Source: Ancylostoma caninum (Eukaryota > Nematoda > Chromadorea > Rhabditida > Ancylostomatidae). Taken from it: a stretch of 64,000 nucleotides of DNA. The notes beneath the pieces were generated by a model. That model was given only the letters and a program-made list of their open reading frames with translations. It did no database searches and was not told the origin of the DNA. Shown here in pieces: positions 22,061 through 32,828 of the stretch. The stretch covers positions 372,001 to 436,000 of the forward strand of contig JBAJFG010000562.1 in the NCBI GenBank assembly GCA_037903475.1, written 5' to 3'. The position numbers and the translations under genes were made by a program. Every line of letters starts with the position of its first letter. Positions within the stretch are counted from its first letter, which is position 1.

Positions 22061-25000
22061 GGACCGGAGACGTTCAAGCAATGAGCAGAGTCCGGTCCTT
22101 ATTTCTGTGGGGGAATTCTCAAGCCGCGGCCAATACTTTCAACTGTTTCCATGTACTGTGTAGACAACGCACAATATTCGAATACCAGTTAACCTGTTAA
22201 TGCATGTTCTAAAATGTTCTAAATGTTAGAAGAAGTTAAGAGAAGAGCCAATGGTTTGTGAAACAGCTGATATCTGCTACTCTTCGCGCTCCAAAACGGC
22301 ATTCCAGCTCTGACTCGAGCGCGACGACTCGCACCAGGAAAGGCTGAATTGAAATGCTGAAATGAAGTTTTACTTGTGATATCTCGGAGAACACAGGGTC
22401 TCCTACACAGCTGCCGTCGGAGAATTGTCGTGTTTATGCTTAGGGTTGGAGAGCACTTGAAATCTTAGACACGAAGATTATCGTGGGTGCTGCCTTTAAA
22501 GGGACAGCGCCCCCTTGAGGAACTCACTGCCACGAATGGAAGATTGGATCAAAATTTTTCTTTAAGCTCAAAAGTCTGGGAGAGAGGCATAGAACATTTT
22601 ATTGTGTATGCCCGAAGTAGATGTAATCCTAGGAGAAAGTTCCGTCCGTGTTGAGTCAGTCGCTAACAAATAACACATCTATTCGGATTACTTGAGAAGG
22701 TATCTTCCGTAGTACTCCTCACCGCGACCTAACAACAGAGTCATGCGTGGGTACGATAATCCAAACTACCTACCGACTATCCAAACTAAAACTACCGCTG
22801 TGTATTTTGGTAGGTAAGAAGGAGCAAATGAGGAGGTGTGGGCAGGAACATATAATGTTTCGTTATTTCTACTACGAAATTCTTTTCTTGTGTAGAAGTG
22901 CCACACATATCGTCGCTCTCCGATACTTCTAAACATCATCCATGGTACCAATAAGAAGGATTTAAGCAAGTTTAAATAATATTTTAAGCTTCTCGCACTA
23001 TTAAAATAAAGGATGAGATGGCTGGTGTCAATCAATCCCGTTCGAGGGATGCGCCATTCATTCGACTTCTTTCGAGAATCGCAGAGACATGGAATATATG
23101 TGTGTGACTTGCGGTGGGATCCGACATACGCAACCAGCGCTTTACCATCCCAGATTCCTTTGGTTTACCCACCTCGGAGGGATGTACCGCTTGATTAGCC
23201 CAGGGCAGGATCGAACTATCGATCGCGCGAGCAAGAGGGGATGTACTGCCACAGCGCTACAGGCACGACCCTATAATTCACGCATGTCTCTTAAAATTGT
23301 AGATTTTCAAGATATATGCCTCATCACAACGTTAAACTGTGAAATGGAAGGTAATAAACATAAAACTACATTCCTCGAGAAGAACGTTTTAATTCTCTGA
23401 CCTTCCTTGTGATTTCATGAGTTCCTCTCATGTAAGCGCCTCCATTAGAACTTTCCTTAATATATTCGCAATATTACGACTTTGGCATGGTGTGTCACAT
23501 GGGACACGCGCCTTTGAACGCACGTGGGTCCCGTGCTCAACCGCTTGAGCCCGTGGTCCCACGTGGCAGAAATTTTTCCTCTGCCACATAATAATTCGAA
23601 TTTACGCAAATTTGAGACCGACAGTTTTCTCTTCTGTGATCTTCAGTCGTGTTTTCAAATGTTTGCCGTCCATTCACTTGGTACTGATTGACGTTTCTTC
23701 TTTATATGTATCGTTCTTTCTGTTGTACATTTCAACCACGTATTGAAAAGAGTTGGAGAAAAGATCTGCTCTGACCAATGCGTGTGTAAAACGCTTGAGT
23801 CTTTATTAGTATACCACTACATGAACATTTGCTAATTGTGACTGCTTCACAAAAGTATATCTCTGAGTAGAGTGTGCTCACCCGGTTGGTTACGCGGTCC
23901 ACGAGTCGCTCCATGCGTGTCAAGCGGTTGAGCAGACTGTCGCGTTAATATTCGACTTAATGGACAGCAAACGCCCGCTTACATGCAAATAGATATGGTT
24001 GTTGTGTTATCAGCTTCGGTCTGGCTAGTGCTATTAGCCCAGTGCTTTCTATCGTGCTCCAATGATAGGTGTTGCGAAAAAAGCCGCGCCGCATCAGATT
24101 ATCAGGACCGCTACCACAGTGCAGGTGCATAGATATTGCATGTATTATATTACAGCTGTATCGCGTCTACTTTTTAGTGAACACTACTCTGTTTGATAGT
24201 AACCGAGAGATGAGCATATGACGTGGAGAACGGTCTGGTAAGAGATCGGCGTAAAAAGAATTCCATCCTGCCATGCTCACTAATTGTAAGACAATATAAA
24301 AAGCAGATAGATAAGTATCTGAGTGATTGTGCTCATTAATTTATCGTATATGCATCGTACTAAGTTTACAGAGTTACTTCCGCCTTTCAGGAAGTTACTT
24401 ATTGTCATCGCTTCGACGTATTCCATGCATTGCACTTTTATAATTGAGCTTGTATCTGCACATTACGGTGGTATAAGCACGTACAAATAAATAAACAAAT
24501 AAATCCAAATAACCAATTTGAGCGGAGAATCTCGATCTCATCACCTTCCAAGGTCTGAAATCTTCCTTATGGATATCGTTAAGGCTTTTTCGCTTTCGTT
24601 AGGGCCTGTAAAACAAAGGCTAGGCATCTTGTCTCCCTGAATAAGTAGCCCAATTGGAGGAAGAAAGTTTGCTCAGTTTTTTTAAGAATCAACATTACAG
24701 ACGGAGGTAGGTTGGCGCACAACTTTACTGTTCGGACGCGCATCAAACCATCGCACCGTATTTTAGTGCAAGGGGTTTTTAGGTGCCCAACACACTGAGC
24801 TATTGAAGGTAAGCTTGTTCTCGATGGCTTTTGCGATACATTCATCGTTCCTCTTCATTTGGGGCGGGGGCATTATTTTAAGAGAAAATGGGGCGTTACT
24901 AGTCAGCCATGATTGGAGCAATGACTGGATCACAGTAGCGTGGTGACGCCCCATTCCTCCTTACGATGATACACATCCCATTTTTGGGTTTTAGATAGCG

Positions 25001-26151
25001 ATCCAAAACGCTTCCAAGGCTTTGAACGCTACGACTCCCAGTTGATGTGGCAAGATAAACACTAATATAGAATTGCGCGCCGTTATGAAATTGCCTGCGA
25101 TGAGTTCAAATGTTTTCAGTTGATGAGCACATCAAAATGTTCTATACCCAAAAGCAGAGTGGTCACGCGCTTCCTCTACGTAGTTGTCACCGCAATCACT
25201 AATCTCATAAGCCGCCCCTTAGTGACAGGACGGGTCATGTTTTTATGAGTGATCCCTCCTTTGAATGGCTCAGTAACAAATACCGACCTACCACGTCCAG
25301 ACGACTCAAACACAGTGAATACAATCTTACGGAAGATTTCAAGGATTTTCACATGTGCCGGTGATACCATGTTAATGTCCATTTGCGAAAATGAAGAACT
25401 GCATAGTTTCGAGTGATCGTTTTTTGGCAAAACGAGGCCGGTAATGGATCTGCTACTGAGTTATTCAGATAGGAACGTGGCTTGCTCTAATTCCTCCCAT
25501 AATGACCCACACCCACATCCACTCCATTACAACTGAAGCTGACACGCAAATAATACGCAGGCTTCATGAAAAAAAAAGTATTAGAAGCGGTGGTGAACCA
25601 TTCTATACCACTCCAGATGATGTGGTCATCTTTTGTTAGTAACATATTTTTAATTATATCATGGATCGAGAAGATCATAGAGGCCTGAGAAATAAACCGA
25701 CACCACCTGGAGATCAACAGTAGGAATGAGCCGACTGAGGCACAAAAATTTCTTGCTTCACAACAACCGCTCCAGTGACCTGGGTGTTGGGGTTGTTTAT
25801 TGTACTTACCATTATCCAAGTTTTTTGTTACAAATGTATTGTATTCTCGCGCTGCACCCTCCATCTTCCGCGATCGGTTCGCCCCAATGTAAATAACTAT
25901 TATATTTGTAAGTGTTGTCGCTTATTGTATTAAGATCTGATGAAGGCGTGGCCGCCGAAACCTAACTTAATAAAAACTGCTAAAGAATCTTCCTTCGATT
26001 ACTGATCGGAACATTATTGTGGAAAGAAATGTTTTCAAACGTTTAAATGTCTGTCTTAAACAGCGTAACAAATGCATGTATGTAAGATATAATTTCTAAT
26101 AATAGTTCTTCGACGTAACTCTAAATATATTTAATTTCAGCAAGTACACAT
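22061..26151. other. Long stretch without a resolved gene
   Basis: Apart from a tRNA-like segment near 23.2 kb and an element-like motif at about 25940 (CTGATGAAGGCGTGGCCGCC), I found nothing I can support. A possible minus-strand first exon at 25807-25864 (MEGAAREYNTFVTKNLDN, then GTAAGT) could not be joined to a next exon in frame. Confidence 0.35.
23196..23272 (-). repeat. tRNA-derived segment (SINE-like or pseudo-tRNA)
   Basis: On the minus strand there is a box-A-like stretch (GTAGCGCTGTGGCAGT) followed about 40 bases later by a box-B-like AGTTCGATCCTG. The 3' part GATCCTGCCCTGGGC resembles the first tRNA-like module of the repeats at 31.0 and 63.8 kb. Stems do not form a proper cloverleaf by eye, so I do not call a functional tRNA. 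Confidence 0.4.
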
Positions 26152-28075
26152 CTACTCGAAGTCGTCCACAATGCCTCCTTTCCATAGCGGAAACACTTCC
26201 ATTCTACCACTTCGTGCATCAGTGAATCGGTAGAGGTGGTAGCAGCGCACTAGGTCGGATAGCTGGCGGAACTGCAGGTCAACTAGTTTATCATTAATAG
26301 GCTAATGTTGCTCGTAAACTCACAGATTGCATTTTATTGTTGCCGATTTGCACATGCCACCACTTCGAGCCGTTATCCTCGCTTATCCGTAGCACAGGGA
26401 AATGAAAGATCTGCAGAGTTTTCAAAGTTAACTTGATCAAACAATGTCGGTGTCTGCATGTTTACCTCGTTTTTCGTGTTCCTGTGTACAAGATATAGTG
26501 GGATGGACGCGCGCACTTCTCCGCTGTTGTCATATTTGTAGTAGAGCGCGAAATCATCCGGTTTCACGGCAGCCTCAGCCTGGAAATGAATGCTGGCGAC
26601 GCTGCCAAGGCATAAACTCGCTGCCCTTCCCTACAGCGCTGTAGAGGCACTATGATTGGGGAGGACCCAATCCTGATACTTCTTGATTAAAGGATCATCA
26701 TGCATCGGTGACTTGGGATGCATGAGTGTAACGGTAGTCTAACGGTCATACTCTATGTATTGCAGAAAATTTGTGGCCTTATGAGTGCGTATGCACACAA
26801 GGTGGATACCAGTAATGATGAAGACAACTGCTGCCAAACGGATGCGCCGGTGTTGAAAATAGGGGAAACGCCTAGAGACGGGTCCAAGTGAGTGGAAAGG
26901 GTGCGCAGGCGTCCTAAAGTAGGAACACGCCTAGAAATGGGTCCAACGATGTGATGAGGTGCTCCAGCATCAAAAGTAGGGAGGCGCCCATGGATGGGTT
27001 CAACCGTGTGATAAAGGTACTCCGGTGTCAAAAAACGGGAGACGTGATGACGTGATCAACCGTATGATGCGTCCAAAAAGAGGGCAACGCCTGAAGATGG
27101 GTCCAACCGTGGAATAGCGGTGCTCCAGCGCCAAAAGTAGGGAAACGCCTAGGGGTGGCTGTGATAAGGGTGCGCCGGCGTCCAGAATGGAAGTCGGGTA
27201 CACTGTTGCTGCAGGAGCGCCCCTGCGCCAATTAGCGATGAAACACTACTAGACGAGTTCTCCGTCGAGTGAAAAAGGTGTCGCATCCCAATAGTGGTAA
27301 CTGTTTAACATGGCGCCCGGCAGTAGATTAATAATGTGCATTTTTGTCTTTTATTCAGCTTCCCTACCTCGCCTGTGTTGCCTCCTCTAATTTATGCCTA
27401 GCCATATCTCACCGTCCTCTTTATGACTCAATCTAACCCTTATCACTAATCACCAATAGCATGCATGAAATGACAGTCATTCTCTATCACCATTTCACTG
27501 TAAATGGATCGAAAATAGCTAGATATGTCAATCAAGCGAGAGCTAGCGTGCACCAGGACGCACGTTACTGCTCTGTTCATGGTCCACAGTCGTAAACTAA
27601 AGGCAAAGCGATATAATGCCATCCGTTGGTTTTACATTGGGAAAATCGATTGGACATAAGTTTCATGAATTAAAATGAAAATTGAAAAATGGAAATTGAA
27701 ATGAATGAATTAAAATTAAAATGAATGCGAGCGAAGCGAGCATTGGAAGAAGTCTGGAAGTCCGGCATCGGCCAGACGGCCAGGCTGGTAAACCTCATAG
27801 TTTGCTGCGAAAAAATTAGAAGCAGTATTTCAGGAGAACGTACGCTTACCTCCTCACTATTCCGAACTCCTATGAAGTGTTCCTCAATACGGGCATCAGT
27901 ATTCATGTTACACTGCAAAACATTAGGATACATATGAACATATGTTTCCGTAGTTTACGAAACATTCAAGAAGCGTTAAAAGGCAACACACTTCTGATTC
28001 AACTCTTGGAAGTGGGACGAATTCTGATGAAGCGCTACTTTCGCGCATGTAAATGGGGTCGGAAATTTCCGAATC
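26152..28075 (-). CDS. SH2-like domain protein (5' end unresolved)
   Basis: Five exons on the minus strand join in phase 0: 27992-28075, 27850-27912, 26466-26579, 26324-26410 and 26152-26271, giving 155 residues to a TAG stop. All acceptors and donors are GT/AG (for example TTTTGCAG, GTAAGC, GTGAGT). From about residue 40 the protein follows the SH2 fold pattern: [15 protein letters not shown] (start and helix A), [15 protein letters not shown] (strand B), [12 protein letters not shown], then [16 protein letters not shown] (helix B and after). The usual FLVR arginine that binds phosphotyrosine is replaced (FALYYK), so phosphotyrosine binding is doubtful. Upstream lies a Ser/Glu-rich segment with a tyrosine ([16 protein letters not shown]). 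The 1.27 kb third visible intron (26580-27849) holds a minisatellite. The first exon is not identified. Domain assignment is by pattern only. Confidence 0.6.
26820..27200. repeat. Degenerate minisatellite, unit about 55-60 bp
   Basis: About six to seven diverged tandem units share GGTGCTCCAGCGTCAAAAG, AGGGAAACGCCTAGAGATGG and GTCCAACCGTGTGATAAGG. They lie inside an intron of the SH2-like gene. Open frames across it are side effects of the repeat. Confidence 0.7.
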
Positions 28076-29007
28076 CTGTAATGTAGGATATATGTAGTGG
28101 ATTTGCAAAGTCACCATTTGTGGTGTTGGTTCTGGAAAAGTGCTTCGGTTACACTCTGTCAATTCTGCCCAGAACTATTAGAAAACGGCAACGTCTCATG
28201 GATATGCCCGCAGTCAATCTGATTCCTTTCCTGGCCCCGTATCCGATGTATTTATCCATGAAAGGAAAAACAAGCGGTTATATGACCACCAAACCGCTCT
28301 TTATTCATTTTGTTCTCTACATAATTTATTCGCCCATATGTTCATTGCTTGGCGCAGATTTCACAAGTGCAATGAATAGATACACATACATATTCCCGAA
28401 TAACTTTCTTGATGGATAGAAGATTAAAGCTGCGGGTGTACTCTCCTCAAGGAGTATAGCACCTAGAATCGCTGTCGCCGTGGCGACTTCATTTTTCATA
28501 CGTATCGTATCGATTGTGGGCGGCCCACAATCAATACGTATCAAAAATAAAGGTCCAGTTCTTGGCGATGCCAGATGCCATTCTCCTCGAGGACTATAGC
28601 CGCAGCTTAACCAACCGAAGTGACATATCTGTCAGTTAGTGCCTATCCGCCTAGATAAAGTATATGTATTGGATACGGATTGCATTACTGTAGTACCTCG
28701 TAACTGCGACGCTGACCGCAGTGACACCTTTTCTTAACGGTTAAGTGCAGGTCCTAACACGTCTTGACACGTTTTGGGGAGGATCTCAATAGGTCTTGAA
28801 AGTGCTTGTGTCAGCTTGTCAGGGCCAACTGTAATGGTGTGTTCGGACGTATGCGAACCGCGACGCGACCGCGTTGCCACCGTGCCGCGTAGCAGCCGCA
28901 ATCGTGTGGGGCGTAAGTTGAGATACTACTTACTGGAAATGTCCATCGAGTCGGCTCACTGGGATAGTGACGACGACCACTAGTTCCTGTTTCCTGTAAG
29001 TACTTGT

Positions 29008-29250
29008 CGATTTATGGCAATCGGACCATTCTAGTGCGTGCGCGCGTGCGTCAAACAAGCGCGAGAAATACGCAAGCGCACTCTACACAGAAGCATTCAT
29101 CACGTTTGCATTTGTTTTGTTAGAGCGGTCGATTTACGGCAATCAAACCATTCTAGTGCGTGCGCGCGTGCGTCAAACAAGCGCGAGAAATACGCAAGCG
29201 CACTCTACACAGAAGCATTCATTACGTTTGCATTTGTTTTGTTAGAGCGT
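29008..29250. repeat. Tandem duplication, 122 bp unit, two copies
   Basis: The segment that includes GTGCGTGCGCGCGTGCGTCA at 29035 recurs almost unchanged at 29157, a period of 122 bp. Units differ at only a few bases, so the duplication is recent or homogenised. Confidence 0.85.
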
Positions 29251-30127
29251 CTCCATCGCAGTACACCCCGTATTCAGCATTTTTCATGGAAGTTTTCCGT
29301 GAAAAGAACTGCGCGCGTTTGATGCACGCACGCATTAGGTGCTAGCTTATCATCCGTACTACCTTCACCTCAAACAACTCCAATTTCCATAAAAACCTAC
29401 GTTTTCATTATCATGACTGAGACTTTCCAGTAAGCTCCTGCCAGTCGTGTGACTTCCCGATCTACATAGTTAGAGTGACCATTAATTACCTACAGGCTCT
29501 CTCAGCTGTTGCTACAGTAATCTCACTCAAACACTCACCTTCTATACGTATTTTTATCGTAAGACTTTCCTTGCGTAGCAAGCATTTGGGTAATTGCCTG
29601 CACCGCCAACTACTAACACAATATGAATGAACATTACTACTATTGGAGCCCTTGTTTATCTTGTGATCATAGTTGTTTACAGAACGCTCAGCTTCCGATA
29701 ATTTGAAATATTCAAGGTATCGCCATAAGAGCAATTTATGGTAGCTGCGTGCGTTATTCACGCATGCAGTTACAACGCAGAAGCCGCAGGGCTGCAGACG
29801 CATGCATCCGAGCTGTGGTAGGACTGAGACAGCAAATATGCTTCATATCATGTGCGCGGTTGTACGCGCGACGAACTCACGCGTTGTATAAATTCCAACT
29901 TAGGAAGGCCTTGGCACTCAGCCAATTGTGTGGACCACTCGCAACCAATTCGCCGGCTACTCAGAAACTATGAACATCTTAAGCGCTAAATCATGATGAA
30001 CCAAGACCCTTTACAATGAAAACGTGTGATGCAATCGTTAATGTGCCCTCATGCATCCTCTAAAACTCTCAATGCGTTGTAAACTACTGAATCTACTAAC
30101 CAAAGCGCCGTAAGGGGGCTAGTACAT

Positions 30128-31336
30128 ACAGTCGGGTCCGCCAGCCACTGCAAATGGGCGCCGGCGGGCGCCGGGCGCTGCCACCCTCCAGTGCCCCGGT
30201 ATTAATGAGCTATAAATCACTCGAGCTTGGGAGAAAGCGAAGAAAAATACAATTTTAGTCCATAGCAGACAGAGTGCAGTGGATATGTTAAGGCTATAAA
30301 GCAAGGGACCCTTTTCACAACTTTCACGTTTTTTCATTTTTGTGATTTTCATGGGGAAAGATTTCTGAATACACAATAAGCAAAGCCAACTCTTCCATTT
30401 TCTGCTATAGTACACTGCTTCGCGAATAAAAGAATGGCCGTTATTCTTCCATAGATGGACACAGTACTTCAGTTTTACCCCATCTGAATAATAAAACTTA
30501 TCCAATTCGGGATCCTCAGAAATAATTGAAATCCGTATAAATTGTTCCATATCCATTGCGAAATAGTTCTACCGCTGTCATTTATCTTTAGTGGAGCAAT
30601 CCTTCACGGCGGAGTTACTCTCTCCCGGTTTCCCTCAACTTTGAAAAAGTAGTTTTTCACTATTACTTACACTATTACTATTACTTACACTTACACTTAT
30701 CGTAGTTTATCTTCGAAATTTATGCAAAACGTTGCCGGATGCCTTCCTGGACTACCCGAAGGAGATCACGGGGGACGTTCCAAGCAGTGAACCCCAAACA
30801 CTGCGATACTTAACTCTGGATCTCCAGCGGAGTGGAACCAGCGATAGGGACAGATTGCAATCTGCCGCTCAAACCACTGAGCCATCCGGGCTACTTTTTA
30901 TGTTGTTGTTTGTTAGATAACTGCAGCAGTCGTAGGCAGCATACTATATGTATTTGCAAAACGGGGGCACAGGGCAGGATTCGATCCCCTGACCACCACA
31001 ACGTCGATCATTCGCTCAACCCACTGAGCTATGCGCGCACGCGATGCAACATACAAATGGTGTCCAATCTTACTTACACTTACACTTATCGTAGTTTATC
31101 TTAGAAATTTAAGTGAAAGGGGAGTTGGGTGGGGCCACTCCTGTGAAGCCTAAGCCTAAGCCTTAAACCCATTCTTAAGCATAGGGTTAGGCTTATCTAC
31201 CCTGTCTACTATGGACTAAAATTGTATTTTTCTTCGCTTTCTCCCAAGCTCGAGTGATTTATAGTTCATTAATACCGGGGCGCCGGAGGGTGGCGGCGGC
31301 CGGCGCCCATTTGCAGCGGCTGCCGGACCGGACTGT
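30128..31336. mobile_element. 1.2 kb terminal-inverted-repeat element with nested SINE-like repeat
   Basis: Left arm 30128-30266 and right arm 31205-31336 are inverted copies of about 130 bp (outer ends ACAGTCGGGTCC and GGACCGGACTGT; inner part CTCGAGCTTGGGAGAAAGCG). Both ends are flanked by ACAT, a possible 4 bp target duplication. Between the arms, a segment starting TTACACTTACACTTATCGTA occurs twice (about 30690 and 31072) and brackets the tRNA-like repeat. No transposase is visible. Confidence 0.7.
30729..31062 (-). mobile_element. SINE-like repeat with two tRNA-like modules
   Basis: Read on the minus strand, the first module has box A (TAGCTCAGTGGGTTGAGCG) and a box-B-like GGATCGAATCC about 40 bases on. 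After a spacer of roughly 75 bp a second module follows with GGATGGCTCAGTGGTTTGAG and GGTTCCACTCC. The same order is found at 63806-64000. The modules look like two different tRNA-derived heads in one unit. The copy is flanked by direct repeats of about 45 bp within the larger inverted-repeat element. Confidence 0.65.
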
Positions 31337-32476
31337 ACATAAATGCTGGAAATAACAAGTGACCAGATCTCGCTTCGCAGATATTTGTTAGCTCAAAAAT
31401 ATTCAACCAATGCTTCTACTGCCATAGCAATAACCGCAATTTACCACATGGCATTCTAACGTGGGTAAGCGAACCGAGTTAAAGGTCACGAAATTCGTTT
31501 TCGTCGTTGTTATCGCAGTCGCAGCTTGTTCAGGATGCTACTATCTTATCAGGAGATCATTCCACATGCGTCCTTTCAAACTTGTGCTCCTTCCTCTGCA
31601 AACCGTGAATATTAGGTGCATGCTCCAGAAAATGTAGAGGTTATAATGATTTTTACTCCTCAAACATTAGAATTAACAGTTATTTCCGGGTATTTAATGC
31701 CTCTAAACGCTACTAACTTGGATTGCATTGTATAATATTTTATGAGAGCATTACTAGTCGAAAGTTAGAATCGCTACATGGATAAAGATCTCTTGTGTGT
31801 CTGTCGTTAATCTAAGAACATTTTCCTATCAAGTTTTCAAGTCCTTTTAGTTTTTTTTTCCAGGGAGCCTTTTTTCAACTTCGTTTCCCTTCACCATAGC
31901 ATAGTTTTCTTTCAGCATAGCAAAAAAATAATTCATCCACTTCCACCACCCATAACATCCTTTTCCCCAAGTTTATTGAGACGCGAACGTCCCGCTGAGT
32001 ACGTGTCCGCCGCGGTTGCGCACGATCGATACCATCCCCGATCGATACGAGTTGCGCACAATTTCGCAATGGTTGAACTTGTTCTTTCTTATACAACGGT
32101 CATTTGCTCATCTCATGGTGGTAGCTACACGATGAGTGCAGCAAGTTTTTTTTTCACTATTCCTGCCGCTAGTTGGTTAGTGCGATTTGGTCGGGTAATG
32201 CCAAGCGTTTTGATGTTCATTTATCTCTGAGATCTTCGGCTATTTAAAATCCTTTTGCTTTCACATTTTGTTTCGCACCGTTTCCGGTGCAATAAATAAA
32301 TAAATGAGTAAATATAAATGTACTTTTTTTTTCTTGACCAAGCCTAAGCACGCGTTTGCAGAACAAGACAGCCACAATCACATAATCCCACAAACTTGCT
32401 ATCAGCCACAATTATAGTTTATTCTCTAAGAGAATCTGGTATTTAATAAGGTCTAAGGTAATTTGAGCCCAGGTGT

Positions 32477-32578
32477 ATCATCAAAATTTCCTGGGGTACA
32501 CTTATTGACACCCATGTCATAGGTGGGTAAATTTGTGCGGTGTTAAGACGTTTACCCTGGGTATCTCAATGATGCATG
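32477..32578. mobile_element. MITE family 1 copy (about 100 bp)
   Basis: Ends are imperfect inverted repeats: ATCATCAAAATTTCCTGGGG at the left, and at the right, read inverted, GCATCATTGAGATACCCAGG. Related copies lie at 54582-54785 and 59226-59322. The shared core is GTTTACCCTGGGTA. Confidence 0.55.
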
Positions 32579-32828
32579 CAGCCCAGGAAGAATTTGAGAG
32601 AATGCGCTGAACCAAAACATTGTGAAACGAAAATTTGGGGCTGTACCATCATAAAAGTATTGGAGCCGTGGAAGAATGTCAATATTCTAGAAAGGAACCT
32701 ACATCTGCAGTACTGAAGGAAACACAAATCCTTAAAATTGAATTATTTTCATGCTTTTTCACTCTCTTTACAAGTAGGAACTTGGTCGATCTAGATATAC
32801 TAACAACAATATAAAATTTCAGTTCAGG

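Noticed and set aside
26820..27200. Possible CRISPR-like repeat array
   Set aside because: Units are diverged and contiguous without unique spacers, in a eukaryotic intron; it is a minisatellite.
28568..28983. Two-exon plus-strand model ending in ESAHWDSDDDH
   Set aside because: The frame looks coding, but the minus strand has a good donor (CCA then GTAAGT) in the same place and the donor used on the plus strand is weak; I could not choose.
30820..30900. tRNA-Cys-like sequence with GCA in the anticodon position (minus strand)
   Set aside because: Box A and a D-arm are present, but the anticodon arm is a plain palindrome and the acceptor stem does not pair, so it is treated as part of a SINE-like repeat.
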